DNA of 64,000 bases from a virus, in the IMG/VR virus record IMGVR_UViG_3300030090_003995, positions 1 through 64,000 of that record, one strand, 5' to 3'. Below the pieces are notes generated by a model. It was not told the DNA's origin and did not search any database. It saw nothing but the letters and a program-made list of their open reading frames with translations. Both the position numbers and the translations under genes were made by a program. Shown here one piece after another: positions 1 through 5,735 of this stretch (the stretch's first letter is position 1; every line of letters begins with the position of its first letter).

Positions 1-445
1 TGTCAATCGCATCAATTACTTCAAGTTGAGTCTTGTTATAATGTGATGGATGATTTACTGATTGTTCATATGAATATTTATGTTTACAATCTTCTTCAAC
101 AACTGCTTCAATATCACTCTTTTGAAACATATTATTTTCATCAAAATGATAGCCTTCTGCTACTTTTTTCTTTTCAGAAAGAGTTTCAGCCTTATTGAAT
201 TCATTTGCAAATTGTTCTCTTGTATCTTCAACAGTATCGCCCAATTCATTCAATTGAATTGGTGTCATATCCTTTACAAGATTAACCATTGATTTCTTAT
301 ACAATAGCGGCTTACGCCCTTTACCTTCATTAACACCTAGTTTAGTAGATACTAGATTCAGTTTTCTCATTAGAGCGATTTTATTGTCACTCAACCCATA
401 CAGTTCCTTTATTTCTTTTTTCGTTATCCAATGTTTTCTTGTCAT
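1..445 (-). CDS. DUF3310 (SaV-like) family protein, partial
   Basis: The gene is open at the left edge; 148 N-terminal residues are visible. Residues 132-137 read HPSHYN and are followed by LEVIDAID, the hallmark of the DUF3310 nucleotide-kinase-like phage family, whose function is poorly defined. Residues 6-30 look like a small helix-turn-helix (WITKKEIKELYGLS...), then a charged linker. The start is ATG at 445, behind the strong ribosome-binding site GAGGTGAT with 4 bases of spacing. It is the first minus-strand gene left of the non-coding region, so it probably opens an early leftward operon. The motif is seen directly; the family assignment is from memory. Confidence 0.8.
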   Translation of the reverse strand, partial: MTRKHWITKKEIKELYGLSDNKIALMRKLNLVSTKLGVNEGKGRKPLLYKKSMVNLVKDMTPIQLNELGDTVEDTREQFANEFNKAETLSEKKKVAEGYHFDENNMFQKSDIEAVVEEDCKHKYSYEQSVNHPSHYNKTQLEVIDAID

Positions 446-515
446 TTTCAATCACCTCGGTTTCACTTGTCTATCACCCTTCATTATCACGGTTGATATT
501 ATCAAAATGGATATA

Positions 516-546
516 AACTACGGGGTGGTTTGGCATGATTATCATT
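516..546 (+). repeat. 30-base direct repeat, copy A
   Basis: Begins AACTACGGGGTGGTTTGGCA and runs into an ATTATCATTA tract. It is similar to 683-712 and 1649-1680; the common core is GGTGGTTTGG or GGTGGTTCGA followed by CAT and an AT-rich end. It may be a binding site or the remnant of a duplicated promoter. Confidence 0.4.
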
Positions 547-682
547 ATTACCACTTCCCGATTTTTTATTATTATCATTATCACCCCGTAGGGCAGGGGG
601 GTTTGCATAGATAGTGAGGGGGATAAGAAAGGATAGATATAGATAATAATGATAAATATAATAATAATATAAAATTATATCT

Positions 683-712
683 AACTACCCTATGGTTTGG
701 GGTCATTTTATG
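683..712 (+). repeat. 30-base direct repeat, copy B
   Basis: Begins AACTACCCTATGGTTTGGGG and continues TCATTTTATG. It matches copy A in the AACTAC start and the GGTTTGG core, and copy C in the TCATTTT end, so the three copies share different parts with each other. Confidence 0.4.
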
Positions 713-881
713 TATCAAAGACTGATAATGATTGATAATAAGTGCAAATAATTTCATTTTGCTACAATAAGAGAGGGTGGGCATCCTTTAAGTAGAAACG
801 CATACCTCGATTTGTTCATTTTAAGATACATAAAATATCATTTTAATGATATGAGTTATACCAATTGATTTTAAAAAAAAT

Positions 882-931
882 AGGACATAACCGGAAGACA
901 GTGGCTTTAACCACTATCCCCCGATTATGCC
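882..931 (-). terminator. Intrinsic terminator of the 973-1473 gene
   Basis: On the minus strand GGGCATAATCGG pairs with CCGGTTATGTCC, enclosing an inner stem AGTGG/CCACT with loop TTAAAG. The hairpin is followed by TA and a run of eight T. It lies 40 bases past the stop of the leftward gene at 973, which fits a U-run terminator. Confidence 0.8.
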
Positions 932-972
932 CATGTTTGTCATCTTGTTTTTTTAACTTAAAAGAGTTTTAT

Positions 973-1473
973 TTACTCTTCTTCGTCGTGACTTGCTTCA
1001 ACCGCAGGTGCGGCTGAAGTCGAAGATAGTCCTTCAACAGTTCCATCCCATGAACCATCTTTATACATCTTCTTTAGACGGGTTCCAATTTTACTTCCCA
1101 ATGCTTCACCATATTCGGCTCCATCATCATAAGCACCACCGCCGGACTTTGCGTGTTTAAGCAAAACTAGCGATAGTAGAGAATTGGCGTTATACCAATC
1201 TGCTGCCAATGAACCGACTTCACTGGTAATTTGAGCAACTGTTACATTAACGCTTGCAGGAAGATTACTCTTCTTTCCACGTCGAACAGGGCTACCATCT
1301 AATCCGCGAATCATACTCTTAATTGAGTCCCAAACTCGCTCTTGTTGTTCAGGGTTCTGATTTCCAAAAGTGATTTGAAAATCTACTACTTGTCTTAATT
1401 GTGCGTCAAATCCGTCTACTGCGATAAATTCCGCTACTTCTTCAGTTCGTGCTTGCCAACCTTCCATTGTCAT
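973..1473 (-). CDS. Acidic-tailed family protein (copy 1)
   Basis: 166 residues of unknown function. It is homologous to the product of 2708-3280: both have an RVWDSI/RFWTNI helix, a basic-LP step (GKKSNLP; GRESDLP), then LLKHAKSGGG (residues 105-113) or VRKHGKSGGG, a Y-rich segment, and an acidic C-terminus (DEEE here). ATG 1473 is chosen over the longer frame because GGTGA precedes it by 5 bases. A TATA-like TTTATA lies at about 1565-1570 on the minus strand. No known domain recognised; the KSGGG loop could bind nucleic acid or phosphate, but that is a guess. Confidence 0.88.
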   Translation of the reverse strand: MTMEGWQARTEEVAEFIAVDGFDAQLRQVVDFQITFGNQNPEQQERVWDSIKSMIRGLDGSPVRRGKKSNLPASVNVTVAQITSEVGSLAADWYNANSLLSLVLLKHAKSGGGAYDDGAEYGEALGSKIGTRLKKMYKDGSWDGTVEGLSSTSAAPAVEASHDEEE

Positions 1474-1648
1474 CTTTTTCACCTTTTTTGTTGGTTGTGA
1501 TTCTTCAATCAATCTAAATCACATTAGCCCTTGAGGGGCATAATGACCTAGAAGCGGGTAGGGTATAAAGCAATTGGTCCGATTTTACTAAAGTGATAAT
1601 GATGATAGAAATGATATTATGTGTATTTTTATACACATTAAGCCTTTA

Positions 1649-1680
1649 AATCATAGGGTGGTTCGACATCATTTTAATGC
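1649..1680 (+). repeat. 30-base direct repeat, copy C
   Basis: Contains ATAGGGTGGTTCGACATCAT followed by TTTAATG. It shares GGTGGTT with copy A and TCATTTT with copy B. It lies about 175 bases upstream of the leftward gene starting at 1473. Confidence 0.4.
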
Positions 1681-1871
1681 GTTTTCTTAAAGTCACGCCT
1701 GACCTGAAATCCATATCACAGTCCAGTACAAGTTTCGCACGTATCATAAATGGTTTAATACAATCTTTTCATCCATTTTAACACATTCCTATGATGGGGC
1801 TGCACCGGAATTTTATTGCTATGCGCGAGGCGTTTATGTAATATCATATATTGGATATTCTATATTTATAC

Positions 1872-1895
1872 TCTATACTATATTCTATACTATAT
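1872..1895 (+). repeat. 12-base tandem repeat in an AT-rich block
   Basis: Two perfect head-to-tail copies of TCTATACTATAT, embedded in about 65 bases that are almost entirely A and T. Possible unwinding element or clustered TATA boxes. Confidence 0.6.
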
Positions 1896-2048
1896 GGTAT
1901 ATTGTCAATTGGAATGTACCTGAAAGAATGACCTCATTTCTTCAGATGAATATTCTTTGGTGGCTTGCAGTACCCCTTTAATATAGGTTAGCGGCGACCC
2001 ACGCAAAAGAGACACCTCTCACGCGAAAGATATAATTAATTAAATACA

Positions 2049-2090
2049 ACCATATGGTTCCTGATTATGCGAATAGCATAATAACAGGAA
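2049..2090 (+). repeat. CCATATGG site plus GAATA-loop hairpin 1
   Basis: ACCATATGGT (2049-2058) is followed at once by a hairpin: TTCCTG, then ATTATGC, loop GAATA (2071-2075), then GCATAAT, AA and CAGGAA. The stem has 13 paired positions with one 2-base bulge. It is the first of the GAATA-loop family. Confidence 0.85.
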
Positions 2091-2183
2091 GAGCGAAGCG
2101 TTAACCCCAAAAAAGAAAAAATGCGGTACTTGCAGTTTTGCATATTATTAAGACGAATCTTGATTCATTCTTAAAAATAGCGT

Positions 2184-2230
2184 ACCATATGGTATTAGGA
2201 ATGTATGATGTGAATTACACATCATGCTCC
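2184..2230 (+). repeat. CCATATGG site and 8-base hairpin
   Basis: ACCATATGGT at 2184-2193 is followed by the inverted repeat ATGATGTG / CACATCAT with loop AATTA. Same arrangement as other modules here: palindrome first, hairpin directly after. Confidence 0.7.
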
Positions 2231-2312
2231 ATAACCCCAAATTTTCTGAGGAACGCTTCGCTTAGAACAAGCACTTGCATAAGCAAGCATCTAAAAGCTT
2301 TTTTGTCGACAT

Positions 2313-2359
2313 ATGCGCTATTCGCGCGATGCAACGTTAAATACGTTATTCACGCATTT
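2313..2359 (-). repeat. Two weaker GAATA-loop hairpins (2 and 3)
   Basis: Read on the plus strand the loops are TATTC at 2319-2323 and 2347-2351 (GAATA on the minus strand). Hairpin 2 has a GCGC/GCGC core. Hairpin 3 pairs AAATACGT with ACGCATTT with one mismatch. Stem sequences differ from the other copies but the loop is the same. Confidence 0.6.
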
Positions 2360-2388
2360 ACGACTCCAAAAAACCTTTTACCTTCTAT

Positions 2389-2463
2389 CCATATGGTTTT
2401 AGAGTATATGGCGGTGTAACGTAACAAAGGCGTTTAGACTTGTATAATCGGCTTTGTCGCCAT
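2389..2463 (+). repeat. CCATATGG site plus bulged ATGGCG/CGCCAT hairpin, copy 1
   Basis: CCATATGG (2389-2396) is followed by a long hairpin at 2408-2463. ATGGCG and ACAAAGGC on the left pair with GCTTTGTCGCCAT on the right, leaving GTGTAACGTA as an internal bulge. The copy at 4329-4373 keeps ATGGCGGTG, AACGTAACAAAG and GCTTTGTCGCCAT exactly, while the terminal loops differ. Conservation of both arms and bulge suggests a functional RNA or protein-binding structure. Confidence 0.75.
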
Positions 2464-2528
2464 CTCGATTAAAACCCCTTAAGGACAATTTATCGAGTTC
2501 AATTCTTCCTTTATCGAGTTTAATTCTC

Positions 2529-2547
2529 AATGTGTTATTCACACATT
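2529..2547 (-). repeat. GAATA-loop hairpin 4
   Basis: Perfect stem AATGTGT / ACACATT around loop TATTC on the plus strand (GAATA on the minus). Just downstream CACCCGTAAA occurs twice (2566-2588), followed by a TTGC-TTAC-GCAA hairpin abutting the next CCATATGG. Confidence 0.8.
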
Positions 2548-2599
2548 TTCATTTACACCCGTAAAGTCATAATTTCCACCCGTAAATATTGCTTACGCA

Positions 2600-2620
2600 A
2601 CCATATGGTATCACTTTGGG
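2600..2620 (+). promoter_or_regulatory. CCATATGG...CACTTTGGG composite element
   Basis: ACCATATGGT followed three bases later by CACTTTGGG. The same pair occurs at 3682-3707 and 5287-5310 in this orientation and at 3391-3410 and 6729-6748 reversed. Three of the five copies sit just upstream of a start codon region pointing into a gene (3760, and reversed into 3280 and 6676), so a promoter-proximal or operator role is possible. Confidence 0.5.
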
Positions 2621-2640
2621 ATAAATGAAGAGTCCTCAAT

Positions 2641-2679
2641 TTCTAATCCCAACAATTTTTATTATTGTTGGAATTAGAA
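2641..2679 (-). terminator. Hairpin after the 2708-3280 gene
   Basis: TTCTAATCCCAACAAT pairs with ATTGTTGGAATTAGAA (15 of 16) around the loop TTTTATT. It lies about 30 bases past the stop of the leftward gene at 2708 and probably ends its transcript or protects its 3' end; there is no clean T-run after it. Confidence 0.6.
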
Positions 2680-2686
2680 AAAGAGG

Positions 2687-2702
2687 GTGTAGGCGGGGAA
2701 AT
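2687..2702 (-). repeat. 16-base inverted repeat flanking a gene, 3' arm
   Basis: GTGTAGGCGGGGAAAT here is the exact reverse complement of ATTTCCCCGCCTACAC at 3330-3345. The two arms bracket the coding region 2708-3280, one in the 3' end and one in the 5' leader of its transcript, so the mRNA ends could pair. Confidence 0.8.
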
Positions 2703-2707
2703 CACGC

Positions 2708-3280
2708 TTACTCTTCTTCCTCCGAGGAATTATCCTCAGTTTCTACTGTTCCGATAATAACCGGAATGTGACCATCCATGTCACCATTCCAAGAAATCAC
2801 TGAACCAGCCGCTTTCTCGCCCGACGCAATTTTTAGTGAATTGCGGTAGTAAGTTGTTAGACGCGATTTCATTGATTTCTCAAGTGATTCCGCGTATTCG
2901 TCTGCATCCGCATAAGTTCCGCCACCAGACTTTCCATGCTTTCGTACAATTTCAGAAAAGAGCGGGTCCGTAGAAAATACCGCACTGAACGCAGATGCGT
3001 ATTGTGCAGCAATTTGGGTGATTGATTGTTGCACCGCCTCCGGTAAATCTGATTCACGACCTCGCCCAATTGGGTTATTTGGTAGCATAGCGAAAAGATT
3101 TGTAATATTAGTCCAAAATCGCTTTCGGTTATCTGGGTCATTTGTGCCTTGTTCAAGGTTCCACTCAATAACCGCGCGCATACCGCCAACGAGTTCTTCG
3201 TTCGCAGGGTCGTTCATATAAACATTAACCCTGTTTTGATTCTTTGACCACTTTGGGTCATCCATACTGTAATCTGCCAT
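2708..3280 (-). CDS. Acidic-tailed family protein (copy 2)
   Basis: 190 residues of unknown function, homologous to the 973-1473 product. Conserved points are RFWTNI (55-60), GRGRESDLP (72-80), KHGKSGGG (114-121), DADEYAESL, and a C-terminus ending SSEEEE. The start is ATG 3280 with AAAGGAGAT upstream; the longer open frame to 3406 runs through the composite palindrome element and is unlikely to be translated. The gene is bracketed by a 16-base inverted repeat and followed by a hairpin. Small, soluble and acidic; no catalytic motif recognised. Confidence 0.88.
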   Translation of the reverse strand: MADYSMDDPKWSKNQNRVNVYMNDPANEELVGGMRAVIEWNLEQGTNDPDNRKRFWTNITNLFAMLPNNPIGRGRESDLPEAVQQSITQIAAQYASAFSAVFSTDPLFSEIVRKHGKSGGGTYADADEYAESLEKSMKSRLTTYYRNSLKIASGEKAAGSVISWNGDMDGHIPVIIGTVETEDNSSEEEE

Positions 3281-3329
3281 TTTTTTCATCTCCTTTGTTT
3301 TTTGTTTTTTTTTGTTCTCCGTGTAGGTA

Positions 3330-3345
3330 ATTTCCCCGCCTACAC
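3330..3345 (-). repeat. 16-base inverted repeat flanking a gene, 5' arm
   Basis: Perfect complement of 2687-2702; located 50-65 bases upstream of the start codon at 3280, in the presumed leader. Confidence 0.8.
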
Positions 3346-3390
3346 TAGTAGACGGTGGACAGAGTATAAGTTGAGGAATCATTCCATTTG

Positions 3391-3410
3391 CCCAAAGTGC
3401 ATCCATATGG
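3391..3410 (-). promoter_or_regulatory. CCATATGG...CACTTTGGG element, reversed
   Basis: CCCAAAGTG then three bases then CCATATGG on the plus strand, so on the minus strand it reads into the gene starting at 3280. Same spacing as at 2600 and 6729. Confidence 0.5.
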
Positions 3411-3431
3411 GTGGAGAATGTTATGAGTGCT

Positions 3432-3511
3432 GGATATTAATTAGTAGAACAATCTGCGAATAGTAAATGAAACTTTGTGGAATGTGATTGTTCGTAAGCG
3501 GTCTAATATCC
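3432..3511 (+). repeat. Nested inverted repeat with degenerate GAATA hairpin
   Basis: Outer stem GGATATTA / TAATATCC (3432-3439 with 3504-3511) and inner stem GAACAATC / GATTGTTC (3447-3454 with 3486-3493). ATCTGC-GAATA-GTAAAT at 3452-3468 resembles the GAATA-loop family but has one mismatch and one G-T pair and competes with the inner stem. The module lies between two CCATATGG palindromes. Further on there is a perfect 14-base palindrome, GGCAATTAATTGCC, at 3575-3588. Confidence 0.65.
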
Positions 3512-3681
3512 GTCACGAAATAATCAGTCGACAACCCCAGACTTTTTCTTAAAAGAAAAGTTTAAGGTTCTAGGCAATTAATTGCCAAAATGGATGACGT
3601 TGCGTTATTTATAATTCTAATCCACAAAGTTCCTTAGAATAATAAATATACTTACTTACTATCCGCACATCCATTATACAA

Positions 3682-3707
3682 ACCATATGGTAACAAGACA
3701 CTTTGGG
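3682..3707 (+). promoter_or_regulatory. CCATATGG...CACTTTGGG element before 3760
   Basis: ACCATATGGT then eight bases then CACTTTGGG, ending 52 bases before the start at 3760. An AT-rich AATAAATATACTT (about 3640-3653) upstream could be the TATA box of this gene. Confidence 0.5.
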
Positions 3708-3759
3708 GATTGTTACCTTAATAGCAAAACTCGGTCTATTATTGCAGGAGGAACCAAAA

Positions 3760-4206
3760 ATGGTAACAACAAGGCACTTAGGAAGAAAAGCCCTTATGGA
3801 TGCTTTCTTGGCTACCCTTGAAGAAGGTGACAAATTGAAGAAGTCACTTTCTCAAGTGTGGAATTGGGAAGTAACCGACAAGGATGACGAAAAAATGATT
3901 TGGGATTGCACCCGCACAAAATTGAAGGGAGTAAATGACAAATTGTTGGAAGAGATGAAAAACGCAGGTTCAATTGAATTGGCTGTCGGAAATGTCCGAT
4001 TAACGGCACTACGCGCAGCACTTGACCTAATTGAGTCAGAATTCAAGGAATTGCTCAAAACTCGCGGTGATTACGTAAGTTACACCGAAGAGGAAACATG
4101 GGCCATGGAAATGGAAAAGACGATTCTCTCAAGACTGGAAAAAGCAATTTCTGCTGGGTATGAATTGCCCGCAGTTATTGAGGAAATTGGTGAGGAAGAG
4201 GAATAA
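3760..4206 (+). CDS. Acidic-tailed family protein (copy 3, divergent)
   Basis: 148 residues of unknown function, predicted mostly helical. It aligns weakly but colinearly with the 973 and 2708 products: KMIWDCTRTKLKGV corresponds to RVWDSIKSMIRGL, and ELLKTRGDYVSYTEEE to LLKHAKSGGGAYDDG, and it too ends in EEEE. Start ATG 3760 is preceded by a strong GGAGG; the longer frame from 3703 lacks a ribosome-binding site. It is transcribed opposite to the other members and bounded by a palindrome element upstream and a G/C hairpin downstream. Confidence 0.88.
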   Translation: MVTTRHLGRKALMDAFLATLEEGDKLKKSLSQVWNWEVTDKDDEKMIWDCTRTKLKGVNDKLLEEMKNAGSIELAVGNVRLTALRAALDLIESEFKELLKTRGDYVSYTEEETWAMEMEKTILSRLEKAISAGYELPAVIEEIGEEEE

Positions 4207-4222
4207 TCAAACATCCTGCAAC

Positions 4223-4260
4223 GGAGGGGGGGAGAAATCCCCCCTTCCCCAATTTTGGGG
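4223..4260 (+). terminator. Double hairpin after the 3760 gene
   Basis: GGGGGG / CCCCCC with loop AGAAAT, then the palindrome CCCCAATTTTGGGG. It begins 17 bases after the stop codon. There is no long T-run, but strength and position fit transcription termination or 3' protection. Confidence 0.6.
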
Positions 4261-4314
4261 TTATTGTTAATACATCAAAGCATAATTAATTTTGTTCGTT
4301 ACACTACAAAACAT

Positions 4315-4373
4315 TACCATATGGTAGCATGGCGGTGGAACGTAACAAAGTTCCGAAGGTGCTTTGTCGCCAT
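4315..4373 (+). repeat. CCATATGG site plus bulged ATGGCG/CGCCAT hairpin, copy 2
   Basis: ACCATATGGT (4315-4324) then the hairpin at 4329-4373. ATGGCG and ACAAAG pair with CTTTGTCGCCAT, with bulge GTGGAACGTA and loop TTCCGAAGGTG. Compared with 2408-2463 both arms are identical, the bulge differs at one base, and the loop is shorter and unrelated. Confidence 0.75.
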
Positions 4374-4433
4374 TTCTTACCTCATCGGGACATATAATAT
4401 TTAAATGTAAAATCAAAAATCTTTGGCTTCTCT

Positions 4434-4452
4434 AATTTGCTATTCGCAAATT
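4434..4452 (-). repeat. GAATA-loop hairpin 5
   Basis: Perfect stem AATTTGC / GCAAATT around loop TATTC (plus strand). Followed by another perfect hairpin, TTGTGCC-A-GGCACAA, abutting the CCATATGG at 4511. Confidence 0.85.
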
Positions 4453-4510
4453 GTCATTCAAACCTTTTCGCCTATTATCATTTAAATTTATTATTTTGTG
4501 CCAGGCACAA

Positions 4511-4597
4511 CCATATGGGCGGAAATAGTTTTAGGTAGAAGATGTAATCTTCTCCTAATACTGTCGATGGTGCGAATCTGCGAATAGCAGATTGCAC
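4511..4597 (+). repeat. Two-hairpin module with GAATA-loop hairpin 6
   Basis: CCATATGG (4511-4518) is followed by hairpin one (4528-4561): GTTTTAGG pairs with CCTAATAC with one mismatch, AGAAGAT with ATCTTCT, loop GTA. Hairpin two (4570-4597) is GTGC / GCAC then AATCTGC / GCAGATT, loop GAATA. The same two hairpins in the same order occur on the minus strand at 5028-4962 with compensatory base changes. Confidence 0.8.
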
Positions 4598-4674
4598 GGA
4601 CTAATCGTAAGGGAGCCCCCTTCTTATTTTTTTATGTGATAGTTCACACGTAAAGGTTTTATTTCCCTGAAAGC

Positions 4675-4740
4675 GGATTAAAAGAACTTTTAACCACCAA
4701 TCCTAATGCGGCGGTTAAAAACGCCAGGCGCTTTTAATCC
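4675..4740 (+). repeat. Nested inverted repeat
   Basis: Outer perfect stem GGATTAAAAG / CTTTTAATCC (4675-4684 with 4731-4740) enclosing TTTTAACC / GGTTAAAA (4688-4695 with 4713-4720). Next to it is the palindrome CTATCATATGATAG at 4763-4776, a variant of the CCATATGG sites. Confidence 0.75.
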
Positions 4741-4796
4741 TACTAAAAACCATTAACGGCTCCTATCATATGATAGTGGAACATTAATGTTTTTGA

Positions 4797-4863
4797 GCGG
4801 AAAATATATATGGAATTGATTGCCGCCGCATTATTGACTGGTGGTAATTAATTCTATTTCCGC
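4797..4863 (+). repeat. Long bulged hairpin
   Basis: GCGGAAA pairs with TTTCCGC at the base, then GGAATTGATTGCC pairs with GGTAATTAATTC, with asymmetric bulges. Another perfect-looking stem-loop (ACTCCTAAA / TTTAGGAGT) follows at about 4895-4918. Confidence 0.7.
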
Positions 4864-4931
4864 GTCTTTTAGCGAAAACTTTAGTTCCTTGCTACTCCTA
4901 AAGAATTTTTTAGGAGTAACCCGTCACTATT

Positions 4932-5047
4932 CTAATAAAAGCCCATTCTGATTTTGCTCTCTTATATGCTATTCGCATATAACGCAATCTAGCAGTATTA
5001 AGGGAAGATTTCATCTTCCTCTTAAAACTACCATGACCTTTTATTAG
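4932..5047 (-). repeat. Branched module with GAATA-loop hairpin 7
   Basis: Outer perfect 10-base stem CTAATAAAAG / CTTTTATTAG encloses the minus-strand homologue of the 4528-4597 module. Hairpin one is GTTTTAAG...CTTAATAC with inner GGAAGAT / ATCTTCC, and hairpin two (4962-4982) is TTATATGC / GCATATAA around TATTC on the plus strand. It is adjacent to a CATATGG site at 5061. Confidence 0.8.
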
Positions 5048-5076
5048 CCGTTCCTCTTATCATATGGAACGGTAAT

Positions 5077-5163
5077 TTAAGAATGAGTTCAATGTAGGTA
5101 TAGGGCAAAAGAATGGTGATAACATTCTTTTGAGTTAGACCGGCCACGTTGAACTTATCTTAA
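5077..5163 (+). repeat. Branched inverted repeat
   Basis: TTAAGA...GTTCAATGT (5077-5095) pairs with ACGTTGAAC...TCTTAA (5146-5163). Inside, CAAAAGAATG / CATTCTTTTG (5106-5115 with 5123-5132) is a perfect stem. Confidence 0.7.
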
Positions 5164-5230
5164 TTTGTTCTTGAGCGAGGCATTGTGAAGAGAAAGTTCC
5201 CCGCTTTTTTTTATTGGGGGCTTTATCTAT

Positions 5231-5310
5231 GAATTAGCTTACAATTCTGTTATTCACAGAACACGCTAATTCACTAAGTAAATCTTACCATATGGTAATA
5301 GCACTTTGGG
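5231..5310 (-). repeat. GAATA-loop hairpin 8 and composite palindrome element
   Basis: Outer stem GAATTAGC / GCTAATTC (5231-5238 with 5265-5272) and inner TTCTGT / ACAGAA around TATTC (5251-5255). Then TACCATATGGTA (5286-5297) and CACTTTGGG (5302-5310), which face the 3' end of the converging minus-strand operon. Confidence 0.8.
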
Positions 5311-5338
5311 CGTATTGGCCCCGAAGGGCGGAAAAAAC

Positions 5339-5509
5339 TCAAAATTTGAGTTTTCTCCAGATATTCGGCCATTTTTGTTTAGCCTCCTTAATCTCTTGTC
5401 GTCGCTTTTCGGCCTTTTTCTTTTTTGCTTCAAGCCACAACTTCTTACGCTTTTGGTCCTTCAGCCGTTTATTCATTTTAATGCCTGATATTCCACCTGC
5501 TCCTCTCAT
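5339..5509 (-). CDS. Small basic protein
   Basis: 56 residues, extremely rich in Lys and Arg (RLKDQKRKKLWLEAKKKKAE...), probably one long amphipathic helix that could bind nucleic acid. The start ATG 5509 overlaps the upstream stop as ATGA, which is why it is preferred to the in-frame start eight codons earlier. It is the last gene of the coupled minus-strand operon. Function unknown. Confidence 0.75.
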   Translation of the reverse strand: MRGAGGISGIKMNKRLKDQKRKKLWLEAKKKKAEKRRQEIKEAKQKWPNIWRKLKF

Positions 5510-5622
5510 TCTCTCAACACCTTTCTTTTCCAATCTTCATAGACTTTCGGATGATTTACACTAAGCCATAGCACAATCATTTCATATCTATCTGTTCTAG
5601 TTTTTTCGTACTTTGGTTTCAT
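5506..5622 (-). CDS. 38-residue hypothetical protein
   Basis: A tiny gene in the coupled operon: start ATG 5622 overlaps the previous stop and its own stop overlaps the next start, both as ATGA. The sequence MKPKYEKTRTDRYEMIVLWL continues to a charged end. Evidence for translation is the overlap at both ends and a GGAGGAGGAAG ribosome-binding site upstream. Confidence 0.7.
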   Translation of the reverse strand: MKPKYEKTRTDRYEMIVLWLSVNHPKVYEDWKRKVLRE

Positions 5623-5735
5623 TCTTCTTCCTCCTCCATAGCAATTAGCACTTTCGCATTTAATTCGGGCAATCTGTAGTAATACTTACCTGCACCATAA
5701 TCTCTTATTAACTCCCAAATCTCTTGTTTATTCAT
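5619..5735 (-). CDS. 38-residue protein with EEEEE tail
   Basis: Begins MNKQEIWELIRDYG and ends MEEEEE. The last codons GAGGAGGAAGAAGAATGA double as the ribosome-binding site of the next gene, so the acidic tail may partly reflect that constraint. ATGA overlaps occur on both sides. Function unknown. Confidence 0.7.
   Translation of the reverse strand: MNKQEIWELIRDYGAGKYYYRLPELNAKVLIAMEEEEE

Larger units (their letters stand above)
446..972. promoter_or_regulatory. Intergenic control region with GATAATGAT repeats
   Basis: No convincing gene is present. The stretch is low-complexity and rich in copies of GATAATGAT or its complement (near 476, 538, 570, 641 and 723; another lies at 1591). It also carries two of three direct repeats of about 30 bases resembling AACTACnnnGTGGTTTGG (516-546 and 683-712; the third is at 1649-1680). 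It lies upstream of the leftward gene ending at 445 and downstream of the leftward gene at 973, so it could hold that promoter, operator sites or origin iterons. Function is inferred from repetition only. Confidence 0.4.
1474..2048. other. Non-coding, AT-rich region with tandem repeats
   Basis: No gene is supported. It holds the third 30-base repeat (1649-1680), a perfect GTGTAT/ATACAC hairpin at 1621-1636, and a very AT-rich block at 1839-1905 containing the 12-base tandem repeat TCTATACTATAT at 1872-1895. The AT-rich block would unwind easily and is a candidate origin or strong TATA promoter; neither is demonstrated. Confidence 0.5.

Noticed and set aside
80-614. Two plus-strand open frames near the left edge
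   Set aside because: The first is antisense to the DUF3310 gene; the second is low-complexity (many TAT/CAT codons) across the repeat region without a ribosome-binding site.
2138-2419. 93-residue plus-strand open frame
   Set aside because: It runs through two CCATATGG sites and several hairpins, has no ribosome-binding site, and its translation looks like random AT-rich sequence.
4570-4597. tRNA-like arm (GAATA hairpins as tRNA T or anticodon arms)
   Set aside because: The seven-base CGAATAG loop does not match the T-loop consensus, stems are too long, and no acceptor stem or D-arm could be placed.
5292-5564. Plus-strand frames of 60-90 residues
   Set aside because: Antisense to the coupled basic microprotein gene at 5339-5509, which has overlapping start/stop signals.
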